A stretch of DNA of 64,000 nt from Glandiceps talaboti. Lineage: Eukaryota; Hemichordata; Enteropneusta; Spengelidae. How positions within the stretch are numbered: position 1 is the stretch's first letter; every line of letters begins with the position of its first letter. The notes beneath the pieces were generated by a model. The model was not told the origin of the DNA. It ran no database searches and was given only the letters and a program-made list of their open reading frames with translations. Positions 39,301 through 50,300 of the stretch are shown one piece after another. The position numbers and the translations under genes were made by a program. The stretch is taken from NCBI RefSeq assembly GCF_964340395.1, contig NC_135566.1, forward strand, positions 4,778,501 to 4,842,500, in the 5' to 3' direction.

Positions 39301-42300
39301 GTTGAAATTGGCATGGGTGCACAGCCCTGTATTAAATGGTGTTTTACTAGCTCCTACCACACATCGGTAACTGCTGACCTAATAACTCTGTGTTACATGT
39401 AAAGTCACTTTGTTAAATTTTGAAGCATGTAAATGGTGATGTGTGGGGGTAAATGAAAATGTGTGCCCACTCTGTCATATTACTACTCTTGAATTCAGCA
39501 CATGCATGTCAGATGTGTACATATACATTTTGAATACTTTTGGTTATTGACCTTGAAAATAGGGGTCAAGGTCAAAGGGGACTAACTACCAGAGAATAAC
39601 TGCCTCCCCTTGACTGTATTTTACCAGTATACTGTTACTATTCGAAATTAATCCATACAATTCACTTTTACACATCTCCATTCTAGTTCAATATCATCTC
39701 AAAACAAACTGAGCTTAAACAGACACACATACAGGACTATAAACACAACAAAAAAGTATGCTCACATTTACTAGACTTCCTTTCGGCTTGATTTGTTACT
39801 TGACTGCTATCTGCCTGCTGTTGTGGCTGTGACTGTTGCTGTTGTTGGGGTGCTGCTACTGCTGCTGCTTGCTGAGGAGGAGGTGGCTGCTGCTGTTGTG
39901 GGGGAGGTTGCTGTTTCTGAAGTTCTGGTGGTGGTAGAGACCCTCCAGTTTGTGGTAGTGGTTTGGGATTACTACTAATATTACTACTACTACTACTACT
40001 ACTTGGTGGTGGACCATCCGGCTTTCCATCCGCTGGCCCACCCCTAACTATATCACTAAGTTTCCTTTTGCCTGAATAGGCAGAGGGTGGAGGACCACTT
40101 GAAGGTGTGCTGCTACCGCTATCCAACACTTTCCTTTCTCCCCTCTCCACTGTAAAGAAATTATACATGATTTACCAATTACAGTCATACAATGCTAACA
40201 TATTCATGAGTTGCTGATCGCTTTCATTTACAAAACTTAACCTAAACTACCTTATCAATTAGTATCCATCAAACAGAGTATGTTATGTTTCTGAAATACG
40301 GTTTATTAGTTTATTCTAGTTAGAGCAGTAAATTTTATCGAAGGATCAACAAAAAAGAATCAATTACTTTTATAATTTGACGTGTCATACCACCTTATCA
40401 GCCTCCACATACTGCAAAGATGTGAACAGAACAATACAGTCTATGTCAAACTATGCAAAACTATTTCTAATTTTAAAGATAAAAGCAATTGCTGAATTTC
40501 TTACCTGAGCCATTAACATTTGCTTGTACAGTTTCTGTAGCTGGATGACTATCTCTCGGTACATGCTGGGTTCTGTATGGACCCTGTGATGGCATGGGTC
40601 TCCTGTGATGCTGCTGTTGATAATGTCCTTGAGGTGGCTGTTGTTGTTGTTGTTGGGGTACTGGTGGTCCACTTCGATTCCGCATTTGTGGAGGTATATA
40701 CCTAAAAGATAAAGAACGGAGCATTCAAGACTCATTTATTAAAAAAAGATTTGTACAAGAAGAGATTATTTCACAGCTCATTTTTAACACATGACAGAGT
40801 ACTTTACTACCTGACATCTGAACAGCATTATGAAATTCAGATATTTATAAACTAGATAATATCTACAACTATAACATTGTGTAATTGTTTCCCCCCCCCC
40901 CCCCTCCACCCCCAAGGACTTTCATATAAGCAGCTGTTTTACCTTTTAACATTGTTACTATTAGGTTGACCTGCATCACCGCTGCTACCCGGTCGCTGTA
41001 CAGCACTAAATCTATCTTCCTCGCTTCCTTCTAATTCTTTTGCTAGTCTGTGCTGGTACTGTGGAGTCTGTTCTATTTCTTTGGCCAGTTTTGCAGCTTC
41101 TTGTTCTCTCTCTTTGTACTCCTTGGTGTCCTTCTTCTCCAACGGTGTTGTGTACTGGGACATGTTTTCGTCAAATGTGGAACTTACGCCAAACTTCTGA
41201 GAGTTTATACGCAGCATTTCATCAACATCCCACCCATTAGACTGCAAGGCACAACAAGTCAAATACAAATTTCATACCATGTATTTTTGTCCTTAAGTAA
41301 ATAGCCATGTATCACTTGCAGACAGGACATTTACCATGTGTTGCCATAGTAAACCCTCTCAGCCAATCTCACATAAATTTCTTATGACATGCCAAAAATT
41401 TGATATTCCTCTATCCCTTACAATGTGGAGACTCACAAGAACACCACATACAACAAAGATACAACAAAAAACTGTGTCTTTTGTCAGAGGGTATGGTATC
41501 TGAAACAGATGCATTACAGCAATTTGCCAGGCTTGACAACAACAAACATCATACTACAATTATAACATGATCAATTAAACTTGTTTTCTCTTTGAAGGAC
41601 TAGTAATCACAAGCCATTTAGATGCACCAGTGACATACAGTAATTTCTCGGGACACACCAATGTTTTGCATTTCCCTTATCCCTTAACATGTGGTGACTC
41701 CAGCTTCTATCATTTTAACCCATAACAAAAAACATTATGTTTCCTTTGAGTGCACAATGAATGGCATACTACTCCTGAAATTGAAACTTTTGACATTTAG
41801 AAAGTGAAATGACAACATCTGGTGTCTATAGACTACTACAATATCACTGTTTACTTGAAAAATGTGTAATTTCCATTCCTTCAAGGAGTAGCTAAACAAA
41901 ATTACATGTGGCTACAATGCTCCTGTCTCCATATTTAGTTCTGGAAGAACACTGTACACAGATATATGATCAGTGAGCCACTGTGCCAATTTGACAAAGA
42001 CACCAACAGCAATTATTCTACCTCTTTAATCTTACAGTGTGATGACTCACAAAGAATATATCTTCTAAACCAACTTGACATGATGTCTCTGACACACAAT
42101 AATTAGGTGCCGTCTCTCCCTTACTCATTTCGGTGTAGTTGTTCTACAAATCCAAACTGATAACTTACACTAACTGTCTCTCCTTCCAGACCAGTCTCCT
42201 CACTCTGTGCATCTCCCTGCCATGGCTGTAAATCACGTTCATTGACTTGGCCATTCAACTTTCCACTTATCATGGTATCAGTGGCAAAAGCGTCTAGAAT

Positions 42301-45300
42301 GTAAAAAACACCACAAACATAAAACACTGAAACACTTCTTGGCACACAAAAGTATACATTGTACATGCAATACAACAAAACATGACAAGAATAAACTGCA
42401 ATACACCTAAATTATTGATACAAAAAATGCTTTCTACATTTGCTTTTCAACCACTGCAATCAGAAATGCTATTTCTACCATTCAGCTTTATGACTGAATA
42501 CATTGCAACAAAGAGGTGAAACTGAGAAGCTTTTATTTCAAATGTGAACAACTACAGACATGTCCTTTTCCTATTGTTTGGTACAAATAAACTGAGATAC
42601 TCCAAATGACGTCATCAATATTTAATGAGCCAGGTCATTAAAGGTTCCACAAAGTAGAAACTGGACAAAGAAAGACATTTTCAAAAAATCTTTTTCTTTT
42701 TCGCATTAAAGAGAATATTCTTTTGGTAGAACCAGCTTGTCAACCTTTTCTGCTGTGTAACTGCATTAACTGTTTTAACTCTCACTAACATCTCAATATT
42801 CAAAATTACTTTTTTTTAGAGACCTTATGATTTCAGATTTGACTGCATTGCAATCTAGAACAGCAAAAAGACTTCGTTTCACAGTTTGGAGTGGAAATAA
42901 CGATATGTTAGTTTTCAATGTACTAATAATTCAACAGTGAAACATAGCTACCATAACCGGTAGTTCAAAATAGAATTCCACTCATGAAATAACGTTTACG
43001 ATTTCAAAAGCAGAAAATACATTTTTTGTAAACACGCAAAAATTGTATTCAAGAAATAATTCTCGACCTAACTTTTCTACAGACCATGAAGGAACCACAC
43101 CAATGGAGGTCAACACACTTTTAATAGTCATTCCTTCCTGATGGTCACTCTTAAGTTGTTCACTATTTCAACACCGCTTTAGTTGACAGCATGCCAATTA
43201 ACAGTAATCTAAAAAATCCTGACCTTGTGCATGTTTGTAAACAACGGCATTTTAGTTTGAAGGTCGATGTACCATTGTCTGATGGAAATAACTCTGTCTT
43301 TAACATACCTTTAGTTGCATAGTCCATGTCTACGTCAAGTGCTGATAGTGAGACTATATCTTGAGCTTTTAGAATCAATTTATCCACTACAGTATCTCTA
43401 GATGGCAGAGTCGACACCAACTCATGCTTAGAAGACTCATCCAGTTTATGTGCCATTTCAAGAGCAAACTCAGCCTGCAAGCAACAATGGTTTCTTCTAT
43501 GATTACTGGGGCATTGCACTAGCCAGACAAAATATTCACTGTGTAGCCATAAAATCAAATATGCATGCAATTATATGTCTTTTGATAGTCAGCAACACAG
43601 CTATTCATTTATATCTGCATTTCAAGGTCAAATTCTCAAAATGATACTATCCAAGAATTCAATATACACAATATGAGAATATTTTTGTTGCCACTCCATA
43701 TACTGTTATCTGGACAAGCTTCAAGCTATGAATACACTGAAATCAAATTATGCATAATGACAACTGACCTTTGGGGAGGCTGTCCTGAAAATGCCTTCAT
43801 ATTTGTTTCCATTTTTGACTTGAACTTGCACTTTACAGCCCTGATGATAGACATAAAAGAAAGCACAATTTACTAGAAGTTGACACAATTAATTGCTACC
43901 ACAATAACTGATACTAAAGAAGGGGACAAAAAGCAATTATACAGATCGCTCCTTAGAAACTAATGAAACTGACAACTCACTGTGAGATATGATTAATTGA
44001 TCAAATTACATCATCTTGCCATTCAATACCATGGATGATATTACTGCAGGGATATTATCATGATTACTTCCTATTTCGGATTATACTGAAATAGACATCA
44101 TTTAGCCAAACACTTTTTTTTCCTTCTCTACAGTCTGCACTGTTTAATTGAATTGTATCAAGATATATGGGGAAAGCAATGGCAGACTTGTGAATTCCCA
44201 TTTCACAATATAGTGAAAAGGACGCCATTTTGCCAAAAACATTCAGTTTAAATTCTTGCTTTGTTTAATTCAATTTTGTGAAGACATATGAGAAAGCAAT
44301 GTGAGAGTTGTGAATTCAAAATGACATCATTTCCTATATTGAATTGAAATACACGTCATTTTGCCAAAGATTTTTTTCTGTAATTTTTTTCTTCTATTTT
44401 GTTGGCACTGTATAATTCAATTGTACCAAGATACGAGTGAATGCATCATTGACAGGGAAACCCATGAATTCAGAATGACACTAGGAAAATGCCTTCCTAC
44501 AAAGAGACTTATGGATCTTTAGGATCCTACTTGGAGGTTTATAGCACAATCAAATTTAACTAAACCTATACATTCACATTGTCTTCTTTTTTAAATTTTT
44601 ATTTCTATGTCCTTCCTCAAGATTACAAGAGATGTTAAATTTCATTCCAGATGGCGCAGACATCAGAATTATCAGCAAGGCTTTGATCAAGATATTGATC
44701 TGCTCTAATAAAAGGAATGTTACTTAATGATGTTTTGGGAGCATATTACTAACAGCTGAGGTACTTATAGATGTAAGCAAATCAATACTGAACTGTTTCA
44801 CCTAATCACTATTCAATTAAATTACATACTTTCACGTACTTGGACTAACACTATATGATCACTTTGTACTGGTCAATAGGGTTCACTGTAACTACGACTG
44901 TCCTGAAAATCTCTGACTACATTTAATATCACTTATTAAGACCTATGTTTTCAAATTATCAATTATCGTTAATATTCATGGTCATGCATAGACATTTTCA
45001 AAGTATCAATCATAACCAATACCATACACACACTTTCAAGTTATCAATTATCATAGATGTGATATACTTTCAAATTATAAAACATATTTTCATACAAATG
45101 ACCAATTTTCAATGATACCACACACACACATTTTTAAGTTATCTATTATCACACATTTCCATACATAAACTTTCATTATCAATGATCAACAGTACCTTAC
45201 CATAATTGATAATTACTCTATTTCAAATCATTAAATTTGCTATTATCAATCAGTTATGCTCTCGACACATTTTCAAATTATCATCCATCTTCCTGCATAC

Positions 45301-48300
45301 TTTGAAATTGAACATAATCAATGACATATTGGCATACAACTTGAAGTTTCAATTACTATTTCAATCTCAATACAACCTCAAATTTTCAAATATCAAAGAT
45401 CTAAAGAGTCAAATGATCAGTTATCAAAGATTTCAATAGACTTTCAAATTATCAATTATCAAAGATCTAAAATAGTCAAATTATCAATTATCAATAATAT
45501 CAACACACTTTCAAGTTATCAATTATGATAGTTCTCATACACTGTCAAATCATTGATAATCATGGATTTCCATTAAAATCTCCCTCAAATTTAAAATTAC
45601 ATTTCTAAAAGAATATACAATATATTCCCCATGGTCGAGTTCTACTGCCACTTGTACTGTGACAGGAAGAGGTACAGGAAATCAGACAATATACACAATC
45701 ATGTAGGAAGTGAAATTGTGTCTAGAATTGTAAGTTGCATTTTCATTTTAAACATGTCTGTCATTTCAAGTGGAAGTACAATTTGATTTCTTGAAAATCA
45801 CTCTTCAATTACTTAGGAATGGTTGATGAATAAAATTCCATGGATGGTCACACTTCGGAAGTTTACGCCAACATCTTTTTCAGAAATGTTTTTATGATCC
45901 CAATATCTACAGTTCTGCCTGATTTCAGTACTGCTTTAAATAACCGAAGGAGAAAATATCACCCACAGGAAATGTCTACCGTTCTGTTTAAAATCAAATG
46001 TATCAATTCTCAACAACAGTAGCAGTACCAGTCACACTTCACTAAGATTCAATCCATTCATATTCCAGTCGCAATATTGTCTGGTATGAGCAGCAATTGT
46101 AATGCACATGAACCCAAATTCACTAAGCCTGTACATGGGACAACCGATGCATATTGATCACGTGAAGACACGACAAAAGAACTAATAATGACATATTTCT
46201 GACTGTAGCATTTTCTACATGAAATAAAGATAATAGCATCCTATATAAAAACATGGTACAATCGATCACATGTAGAATTCTACTTCCACACGAAATGAAA
46301 ATTCCTGTGTGTTGTCGAATACTCTACTACAGTTCTATTTTTACTCTGAAAGTACACCGCCATTTTCACTATATCCATTCAATCTTGTAATCACATTACA
46401 AAACATTCACACGTAGACACCCTGCATGTACAGTCATACAAACTACAAACACGCCATTGCAACCAAATTGTTCAACATTAGCCAACTATAACATCTACTT
46501 ACCGTTAATGTTGCCAACACGTGACTAAAACGTGGATTACCATATATTCCTTCAAAATTCTATAAGAAAGACACAAAGCAAATGTCAATTTTATGATTAT
46601 TGTAGCAGTTGGTTTTTTAATAGTTTCTGTTGCCATAAAACCTCAAGGACAGTCTTTGCGGTACTGAATAATACTGCCAGTGTGATCCAAACCTTACATT
46701 TTATCTCAGGACAATATCCTGCATAATTTTGTATGTCGGCAGATCAAAACATGTTGAATGCCACTACATCACTTTTACTAACATCTACCCACAAAATCAT
46801 GTATACTGAAATCATTTTACCATAGAATAATTTTGATTTCAGACAACTGCAATTCATGATTTCCTTTAGAAAACAAATTCTGATCAGAAATGGTTGACTG
46901 CATTCTATAGAATTTGTATGTACAGCAGCTGAAGTGTGCCACAGAGAGTAATCTCATACAGACCTCGTCATCACCAATGTAAACATCTTTTAACTTGAGT
47001 GGCAGTTGTGACAATTACAGAGAGGAACATACTCAGCATTATAGTAATCATCTAGTTATTTCTTTCCTTCACAAAGAGCCACTTCGTTCACCATCACAAT
47101 GGAGATGTTGAAGCTTTCATTGACAGCTTCTATGTTTATTGTAATTCAGCACTGATTCGTGTTAAAACCCTCCCATTTAAAAAAATGAAACCACTGCTGG
47201 CAATCTACACTACCTTCTGCATGAATAAAATTCTACATTTAGCGAAAACGATTGGTATAATTATTTCCGCTTTAAGAAGTAATGACACTTCAGCTAATAT
47301 GTTTCACCAGAAGTTAATAATCACATTTAATGAGATGGTCATACAACAAATCTTCCTTTAATCATGAATAAATTGATGCTTAACAAAATATAATATTTAT
47401 TAATTATACATACATAACTTACTGCCTGAGCATTCTGTGACCCGGTTCCCTTGGCGTTTACACTACGACCACCACTCCTGTATATCAACAGCAAAGAAAA
47501 CAATCACTTTTAAAATTGTAAATTACAAAAGAAAAAGATAAAATTATATGCAAACTGCCACAAAGGGATAAATTCTTAAACATGTCATTGAATTCTCTGA
47601 GCAATTTCAAAGTTTTCCTTTCTCTTGTATTTGTATAATTCATGTCTATGAGTGACTCGATCCCAATGGAAACGACTACAAGATAATAAACCTGGGTGTG
47701 GGCATATAATAAATGACAATATCTTCACCATGGCTTGGCACATTCAGGATGTACATACATGTAGTATGTATGTGTTGGGATAAAAATCGATTTGAAATTT
47801 CAATGGCATGTAACTGTCACGAAATCTATAATACTACATTTCACATGATTTATAGTGACAACTACCATTTCTTAAAAATAGTCAAGTTCACTATCATTAA
47901 CCTTTACAAAATTAGTCAGTTGCCTATTTTCAGTTTCACATGATACCTATATCTATAAATATGTGATGTTGTAACTATTAGATAGTAAGTATCATCTAAC
48001 ATATCTAGAGAGAAATCTTGCCTGACACCACTGACACAATTGCCTATGAACTGGTCACATGTAGCATAGAATTACTAAAGTTCACCAACAGAAGTCCTCC
48101 TACGCATGGACACACTATGATTACTTATCAGCTGACAGTATTTCCTCAAAAGCTATATATATTATGTCGTGTTTTTACAACCATTCAGACATCTTGGAGA
48201 TCACTCGTGTCAAAGGCACATTCTTTGTTGACAAGTCTGGTCAAAAGGACACCACAAATATTAGAAAATCAATACACCCAAATCTACCAGTCTAGCCACA

Positions 48301-50200
48301 GAAGTGAATGTCATTCTGTCCTTGCCAGGCGCATATTCATCCACCACCATTCAAAATTCCATATGTTGAAATGTTTGTTATAGCAAACAGACTATGTGCA
48401 CTAGAAGAACACCACACTGCCGCCATGCCCCACTGACCATGCCAGGTCATGACATTGGCATCAATCTCAGCTGCACCCTCTTATTCTGTACACTTATCTA
48501 GAATTGCAATATCAAGTGACTTCATAGAAAATCTTGTATAAGGTTTACTGCCAATGGCTAGCATAGATGACTATACTATGAATGGTATGCTGTGACCCAA
48601 CATCAATGTTAACAATACATGATCATTCTAAAAGAGAAACAAATGTGCCATCACTCACACTAGTAAAAGACAACTGGGCTGAGTGCATTGCCTTACATAC
48701 TATGTTTGTCAGTTTACACATGCAGTCAATTTACACAAATAGCTGTCTTGATCAATTATGCAATGTTTACTTGAGCCTTGTTGATACTCTGTCTATGTCA
48801 TATGTACATCTCAACAACATCAAAATGACAGGAGAAACTACATCCTGATCAAAAGAGTAGTTGGCATCATCTATATCAAATTCTAGTTTAAACCGCCAAT
48901 GAAAAGTGCACTGATGGGAAACATTACTACGGTCACACAAAAAAATGAAATCATTACAAATGAAAGCATTGCACAGGCACAGCCTAGCTTATTTTATTGC
49001 CAATTATTTGTTTGATCAATAGTAAAACAATCTGTCCACTTTTAAAGGTAGTGGGGGTATTTTCCAATGAGGAGAATTGCTGGTCTAAAAATTCTGTACC
49101 TCTACCTAAGTTTAAACAATATTGAAATGGCCTTTTGAAACCAAAAATAGTTTGTGAATATGCTCAACACAGTTGTAAAATAAATTTGTTTTCTATTAAA
49201 TGTTCTAAAATTCATGACGGTGCTAATTAACATATTAGCTTTGCCCAAGGCGACAGCAATATTGTCTGCATACCAAAGGAACGAAGCCACTGAAAACCAC
49301 ATTGCATTTATTACCATAAACAATGGTTCTATCACCTCTAACATGGGTCAACCTTTGTCAAGGTTGTGAAGGGACATCATTACATGGACATGTCACTACT
49401 TGAATTCATTCTCAAAAAGAATGCCAACATTAAAAAAAATATCGCCCACCTGATTTTTCAACAGCCTGAATAATGCTGTTATTTTAAATATTAGTGTAAG
49501 ACCAACACTGTGTGGGCCGCATACTGTACGTTGTAAAACTTGTGACCACAGAAATTCCTCCCGTTATATTTGTGTTGCTGCCAGTTAGGCCACTTTTATA
49601 GCGAATCGGTTATAATGTAACGTTAAGTCCGTAACAAGAATTCACCCTCCACAAGAAATCGTGCCCCTCCAAAAAATGTTTATGAATTTGACTGTAAACA
49701 CAACATGAATATCAGATTGGCGATTTTGTCGGTATTTCACTATGATGAGCACACACCTGCTTCGGCTACTTCCTGTTTCTCAAGTTGGCTATAATATACA
49801 ACAACCTGCCAAATGGCCTTTGTCTCAAACAGTCTTCGATCGTGAAAAGTCTAGTATGTAAAACTACAATCTGGCAATTTTGATTTAAACAAGTTACAAA
49901 TCAAATTTCTCCGAACACTCAGCAGTACAAACAGTTGTCATGTGTTGTCTAACGTTACACGTCGTCCATTTTGGTTTTTCAGTGTGGGATTGTACACACG
50001 AAAATGCCGGTAGATTTCAAGGTAACAACTTACAAATTCATCGGAGGTTTCTCCCTCTGAAAGTCTGTCGCAGTGAGAGTATTTTATACCACAAACTGGT
50101 TGTATGCCAAAAATCGTAAGCAAAGACAACGAATTCCTTACCTGCCGGTAACTCCTCGACTCTTGTTCCTTGGTGGTACTCTACTACTGTTCATCGACAT
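24398..50200 (-). CDS. ATXN2: Ataxin-2, complete 18-exon gene
   Basis: Ataxin-2 is a cytoplasmic RNA-binding regulator of mRNA stability and translation and a stress-granule component that binds poly(A)-binding protein. Coding exons on the minus strand, 5' to 3': 50142-50200, 47423-47477, 46503-46559, 43769-43840, 43309-43474, 42169-42293, 40943-41241, 40505-40701, 39766-40149, 38590-38654, 37603-37766, 37165-37234, 31553-31802, 30950-31179, 30402-30525, 29260-29940, 28671-28742, 24398-24450. They sum to 3,123 nt (1,040 aa) with GT-AG borders and matching phases throughout. Order: Lsm (about 39-140), LsmAD (about 141-270), Q/P-rich linker, PAM2 (555-564), long Q/H/P-rich tail ending QQYPQNN. 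The start is supported by an in-frame TAG four codons upstream; a second ATG lies two codons later. Human ataxin-2 is about 1,300 aa; this one is shorter mainly at the N-terminus and lacks the polyglutamine tract near the start. Alternative exons cannot be excluded. Confidence 0.95.
24537..24636. repeat. (CACAA)n microsatellite
   Basis: About 20 perfect pentanucleotide copies in the last ATXN2 intron, about 90 bp upstream (in the minus-strand sense) of the final exon. Confidence 0.95.
25398..25938. mobile_element. ~540-bp inverted-repeat element in the last ATXN2 intron
   Basis: Outer ends ATGTATTAATCGCC and GGCGATTAATACAT are exact inverted copies. Inside, CGGCGACAATC (near 25428) mirrors GATTGTCGGCG (25918-25928), and a longer block with ACCCGGAAG and CAGCCATACGTTACAGT (left about 25444-25485) mirrors CTGTAACGTATGGCTG and CTTCCGGGT (right about 25861-25895). 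The left arm carries a short extra segment. ATTAAT beside both ends could be a duplicated, self-palindromic target. A 65-codon ORF inside has no recognised homology. Confidence 0.7.
29260..29940 (-). other. ATXN2: ATXN2 exon 16: large Q/H/P-rich low-complexity exon
   Basis: The largest coding exon (681 nt, 227 codons) encodes almost only Gln, His, Pro, Ala and Ser, starting with alternating PQPQPHPQ-type repeats and ending at APSYLQG. It corresponds to the vertebrate ataxin-2 C-terminal low-complexity region (HPHTPHPQPSATPTG-like). Such tails are intrinsically disordered and promote condensation into RNP granules. Because of the biased composition, the other two minus frames and a plus frame are also open over roughly 480-550 nt; only the frame given keeps splice phase with exons 15 and 17. 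Confidence 0.9.
31925..32090 (+). repeat. Left terminal inverted repeat of the helicase element
   Basis: 166 bp, starting CAATCTGATTAAAATCTGAT and ending CTTGCGAGCG, matched in reverse by 36650-36815 with one mismatch. Beyond it the two ends still share an imperfect CCAATCAGA segment. Such high identity between TIRs suggests a fairly recent insertion or gene conversion. Confidence 0.95.
32150..32168 (+). promoter_or_regulatory. NRF1-like site upstream of transposon helicase
   Basis: The sequence GCATGCGCAC lies about 10-20 bp upstream of the first helicase ATG (32178), in a locally CpG-rich stretch. It resembles the NRF1 palindrome found in many TATA-less animal promoters. A promoter role is inferred from position only. 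Confidence 0.35.
32178..34969 (+). pseudogene. RecQ-like superfamily II helicase gene, inactivated
   Basis: Four plus-strand exons: 32178-32258, 32847-33053, 33202-33393 and 34030-34969, with clear GTAAGT/GTAAGC donors. Visible motifs: Walker A region LPTGYGKS, motif Ia VVSPLVSLMKDQ, motif II DEVH, a motif III-like LTATAS, the C-terminal GMGVDMKDMHHVIHYG segment and motif VI EAGRVGRD, followed by a cysteine cluster like the RecQ zinc-binding region and an acidic/serine C-terminus. Lesions: TAA at 33289-33291; frameshift in the A8 run 33334-33341; frameshift near 34435-34441; TAA at 34579-34581 just before motif VI; frameshift near 34680-34691. AATAAA at 35214-35219 would serve as its poly(A) signal. 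It should lack a full-length product. Being inside the TIRs, it is transposon cargo and not a host gene. Confidence 0.88.
35321..35611 (-). other. Unknown ORF with CxxC motif inside the transposon
   Basis: A minus-strand ORF with an internal ATG gives MFSTPPKKAQDPLNTCVVCG, then FDFEDYFVNKQGKEVKGNRRKKK and a further Cys after a basic stretch. I do not recognise it. The CVVC pair and following basic patch could be the first half of a zinc-binding module in the N-terminal exon of a transposase read from the right end, the rest being lost or too decayed to see. It is convergent with the helicase gene and ends about 350 bp from its stop. It could also be non-coding. Confidence 0.3.
36243..36518 (+). 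other. ORF remnant near the right end of the transposon
   Basis: An open plus-strand segment of about 90 codons without a clear ATG start, ending at a stop 131 bp before the right TIR. It is more GC-rich than its surroundings and includes a lysine-rich KYGKQLFKKKLVNGKQ stretch. No family is recognised. It may be an exon remnant of the element or a CpG-rich promoter-proximal region that happens to be open. Confidence 0.25.
36650..36815 (-). repeat. Right terminal inverted repeat of the helicase element
   Basis: Reverse complement of 31925-32090, 165 of 166 positions identical. It is followed directly by the right copy of the 9-bp target duplication at 36816-36824. Confidence 0.95.
37165..37234 (-). 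other. ATXN2: ATXN2 exon 12: PAM2 motif
   Basis: This 70-nt exon encodes KKSTLNPEAKEFNPHAKSFV. The core LNPEAKEFNP is a near-perfect PAM2 motif, the short peptide that docks into the MLLE domain of cytoplasmic poly(A)-binding protein. Human ataxin-2 has STLNPNAKEFNP. The exon is isolated: the intron on its 3' side holds the 4.9-kb transposon, so correct splicing across that insert is needed to join PAM2 to the C-terminal tail. Confidence 0.95.
37972..38140 (+). repeat. Dispersed repeat family A copy in ATXN2 intron
   Basis: Contains CACATCAGTGTTATCTT, ACAGGATTACT, CTCTGCCAAACAACTGTACT, CACACCTAAATTTTAATCC and ends CTGAACTGGACCTTTAAA. Confidence 0.65.
39766..40701 (-). other. ATXN2: ATXN2 exons 8-9: internal polyglutamine/proline region
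   Basis: Exon 8 (40505-40701) has a run of six glutamines after GPPVP, written with CAA codons. Exon 9 (39766-40149) has a seven-serine run, several short Q runs separated by prolines, and a KRKLSDIVRG segment. The Q tracts mix CAG and CAA codons and are interrupted by proline or alanine, which tends to limit repeat expansion. This is where glutamine is concentrated in the middle of the protein, unlike human ataxin-2, whose expandable tract lies near the N-terminus. Confidence 0.85.
40891..40915. repeat. Poly(C) run beside ATXN2 exon 7 donor
   Basis: C14 plus a shorter C run. In the transcript this is a G run about 27-50 nt downstream of the exon 7 donor at 40942. Intronic G runs near a donor often act as splicing enhancers; that role is inferred. 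Confidence 0.6.
40943..42293 (-). other. ATXN2: ATXN2 exons 6-7: LsmAD domain
   Basis: Exon 6 (42169-42293) starts DAFATDTMISGKLNG and contains ERDLQPWQGD, equivalent to human DAFTDSAISAKVNG and KDLEPWDAGE. Exon 7 (40943-41241) begins SNGWDVDEMLRINSQKFGV and ends near DRFSAVQRP, equivalent to human SNGWDPNDMFRYNEENYGV and EKYTAVQRN. This is the diagnostic Lsm-associated domain of the ataxin-2 family, acidic and helical, with the charged KEYKEREQEAAKLAKEIEQ stretch near the middle. The next exon opens with YIPPQMRNR, the usual YIPPGQRNR motif at the domain's end. Confidence 0.95.
41385..42060. repeat. Locally repeated segments in ATXN2 intron 6
   Basis: Three diverged copies of a segment like TTTCCCTTATCCCTTAACAT followed by GTGGTGACTC, near 41405, 41670 and 42020. 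A similar stretch occurs at 10150, so the family is dispersed. Confidence 0.45.
44070..44480. repeat. Degenerate ~125-bp tandem repeat in an ATXN2 intron
   Basis: Three units share CATTTTGCCAAA, TGTTTAATTCAATT, AAGATATATGRGRAAAGCAATG-like and TTGTGAATTC segments. In the intron between exons 3 and 4. Confidence 0.6.
44945..45570. repeat. AT-rich tandem array, TTATCAATTATCA type
   Basis: Repeated CTTTCAAATTATCAATTATC units of about 40-50 bp, variably spaced, cover some 600 bp of the exon 3-4 intron of ATXN2. AAATTATCAATTATCA-like cores recur more than ten times. Confidence 0.7.
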
Positions 50201-50300
50201 GGCAGCCGTTAGCTACGTTACAGGCCATGCAGAGTACAGTCTTCTGGATCAAAACAGAGATCAGACACTCATAGTGGCTTCATAGGGTCCCGAATAATTA
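49560..50300 (-). promoter_or_regulatory. ATXN2 start region
   Basis: Sequence around the first coding exon is richer in CpG than the neighbouring intron and spacer, as expected of a TATA-less housekeeping promoter. A tight 59-nt first exon carries the ATG at 50198-50200. No individual factor site is convincing, and a transcription start cannot be fixed from sequence alone. Confidence 0.35.

Larger units (their letters stand above)
43309..46559 (-). other. ATXN2: ATXN2 exons 3-5: Lsm domain
   Basis: Exon 3 (46503-46559) reads NFEGIYGNPRFSHVLATLT, matching the start of the vertebrate ataxin-2 Lsm fold (FDGIYANMRMVHILTSVVG). Exon 4 (43769-43840) carries the Sm1-like KVQVQVKNGNKYEGIFRT segment. 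Exon 5 (43309-43474) supplies the remaining strands, including KLILKAQDIVSLSALDVDMDY. Exon 4 is only 24 codons and was found from its splice sites, phase and homology. Lsm folds bind RNA; in ataxin-2 this domain and the adjoining LsmAD contact RNA and RNA-helicase partners. Exons 3 and 4 are separated by a 2.7-kb intron dominated by AT-rich repeats. Confidence 0.93.

Noticed and set aside
39793-39978. Val/Leu/Ala-rich plus-strand frame opposite ATXN2 exon 9
   Set aside because: Antisense of Q/P codons; no independent evidence.
48018-48848. Plus-strand frames of 88 and 121 codons in an ATXN2 intron
   Set aside because: No recognisable family, no codon-bias signal by eye and no splice partners; best treated as chance in intronic sequence.
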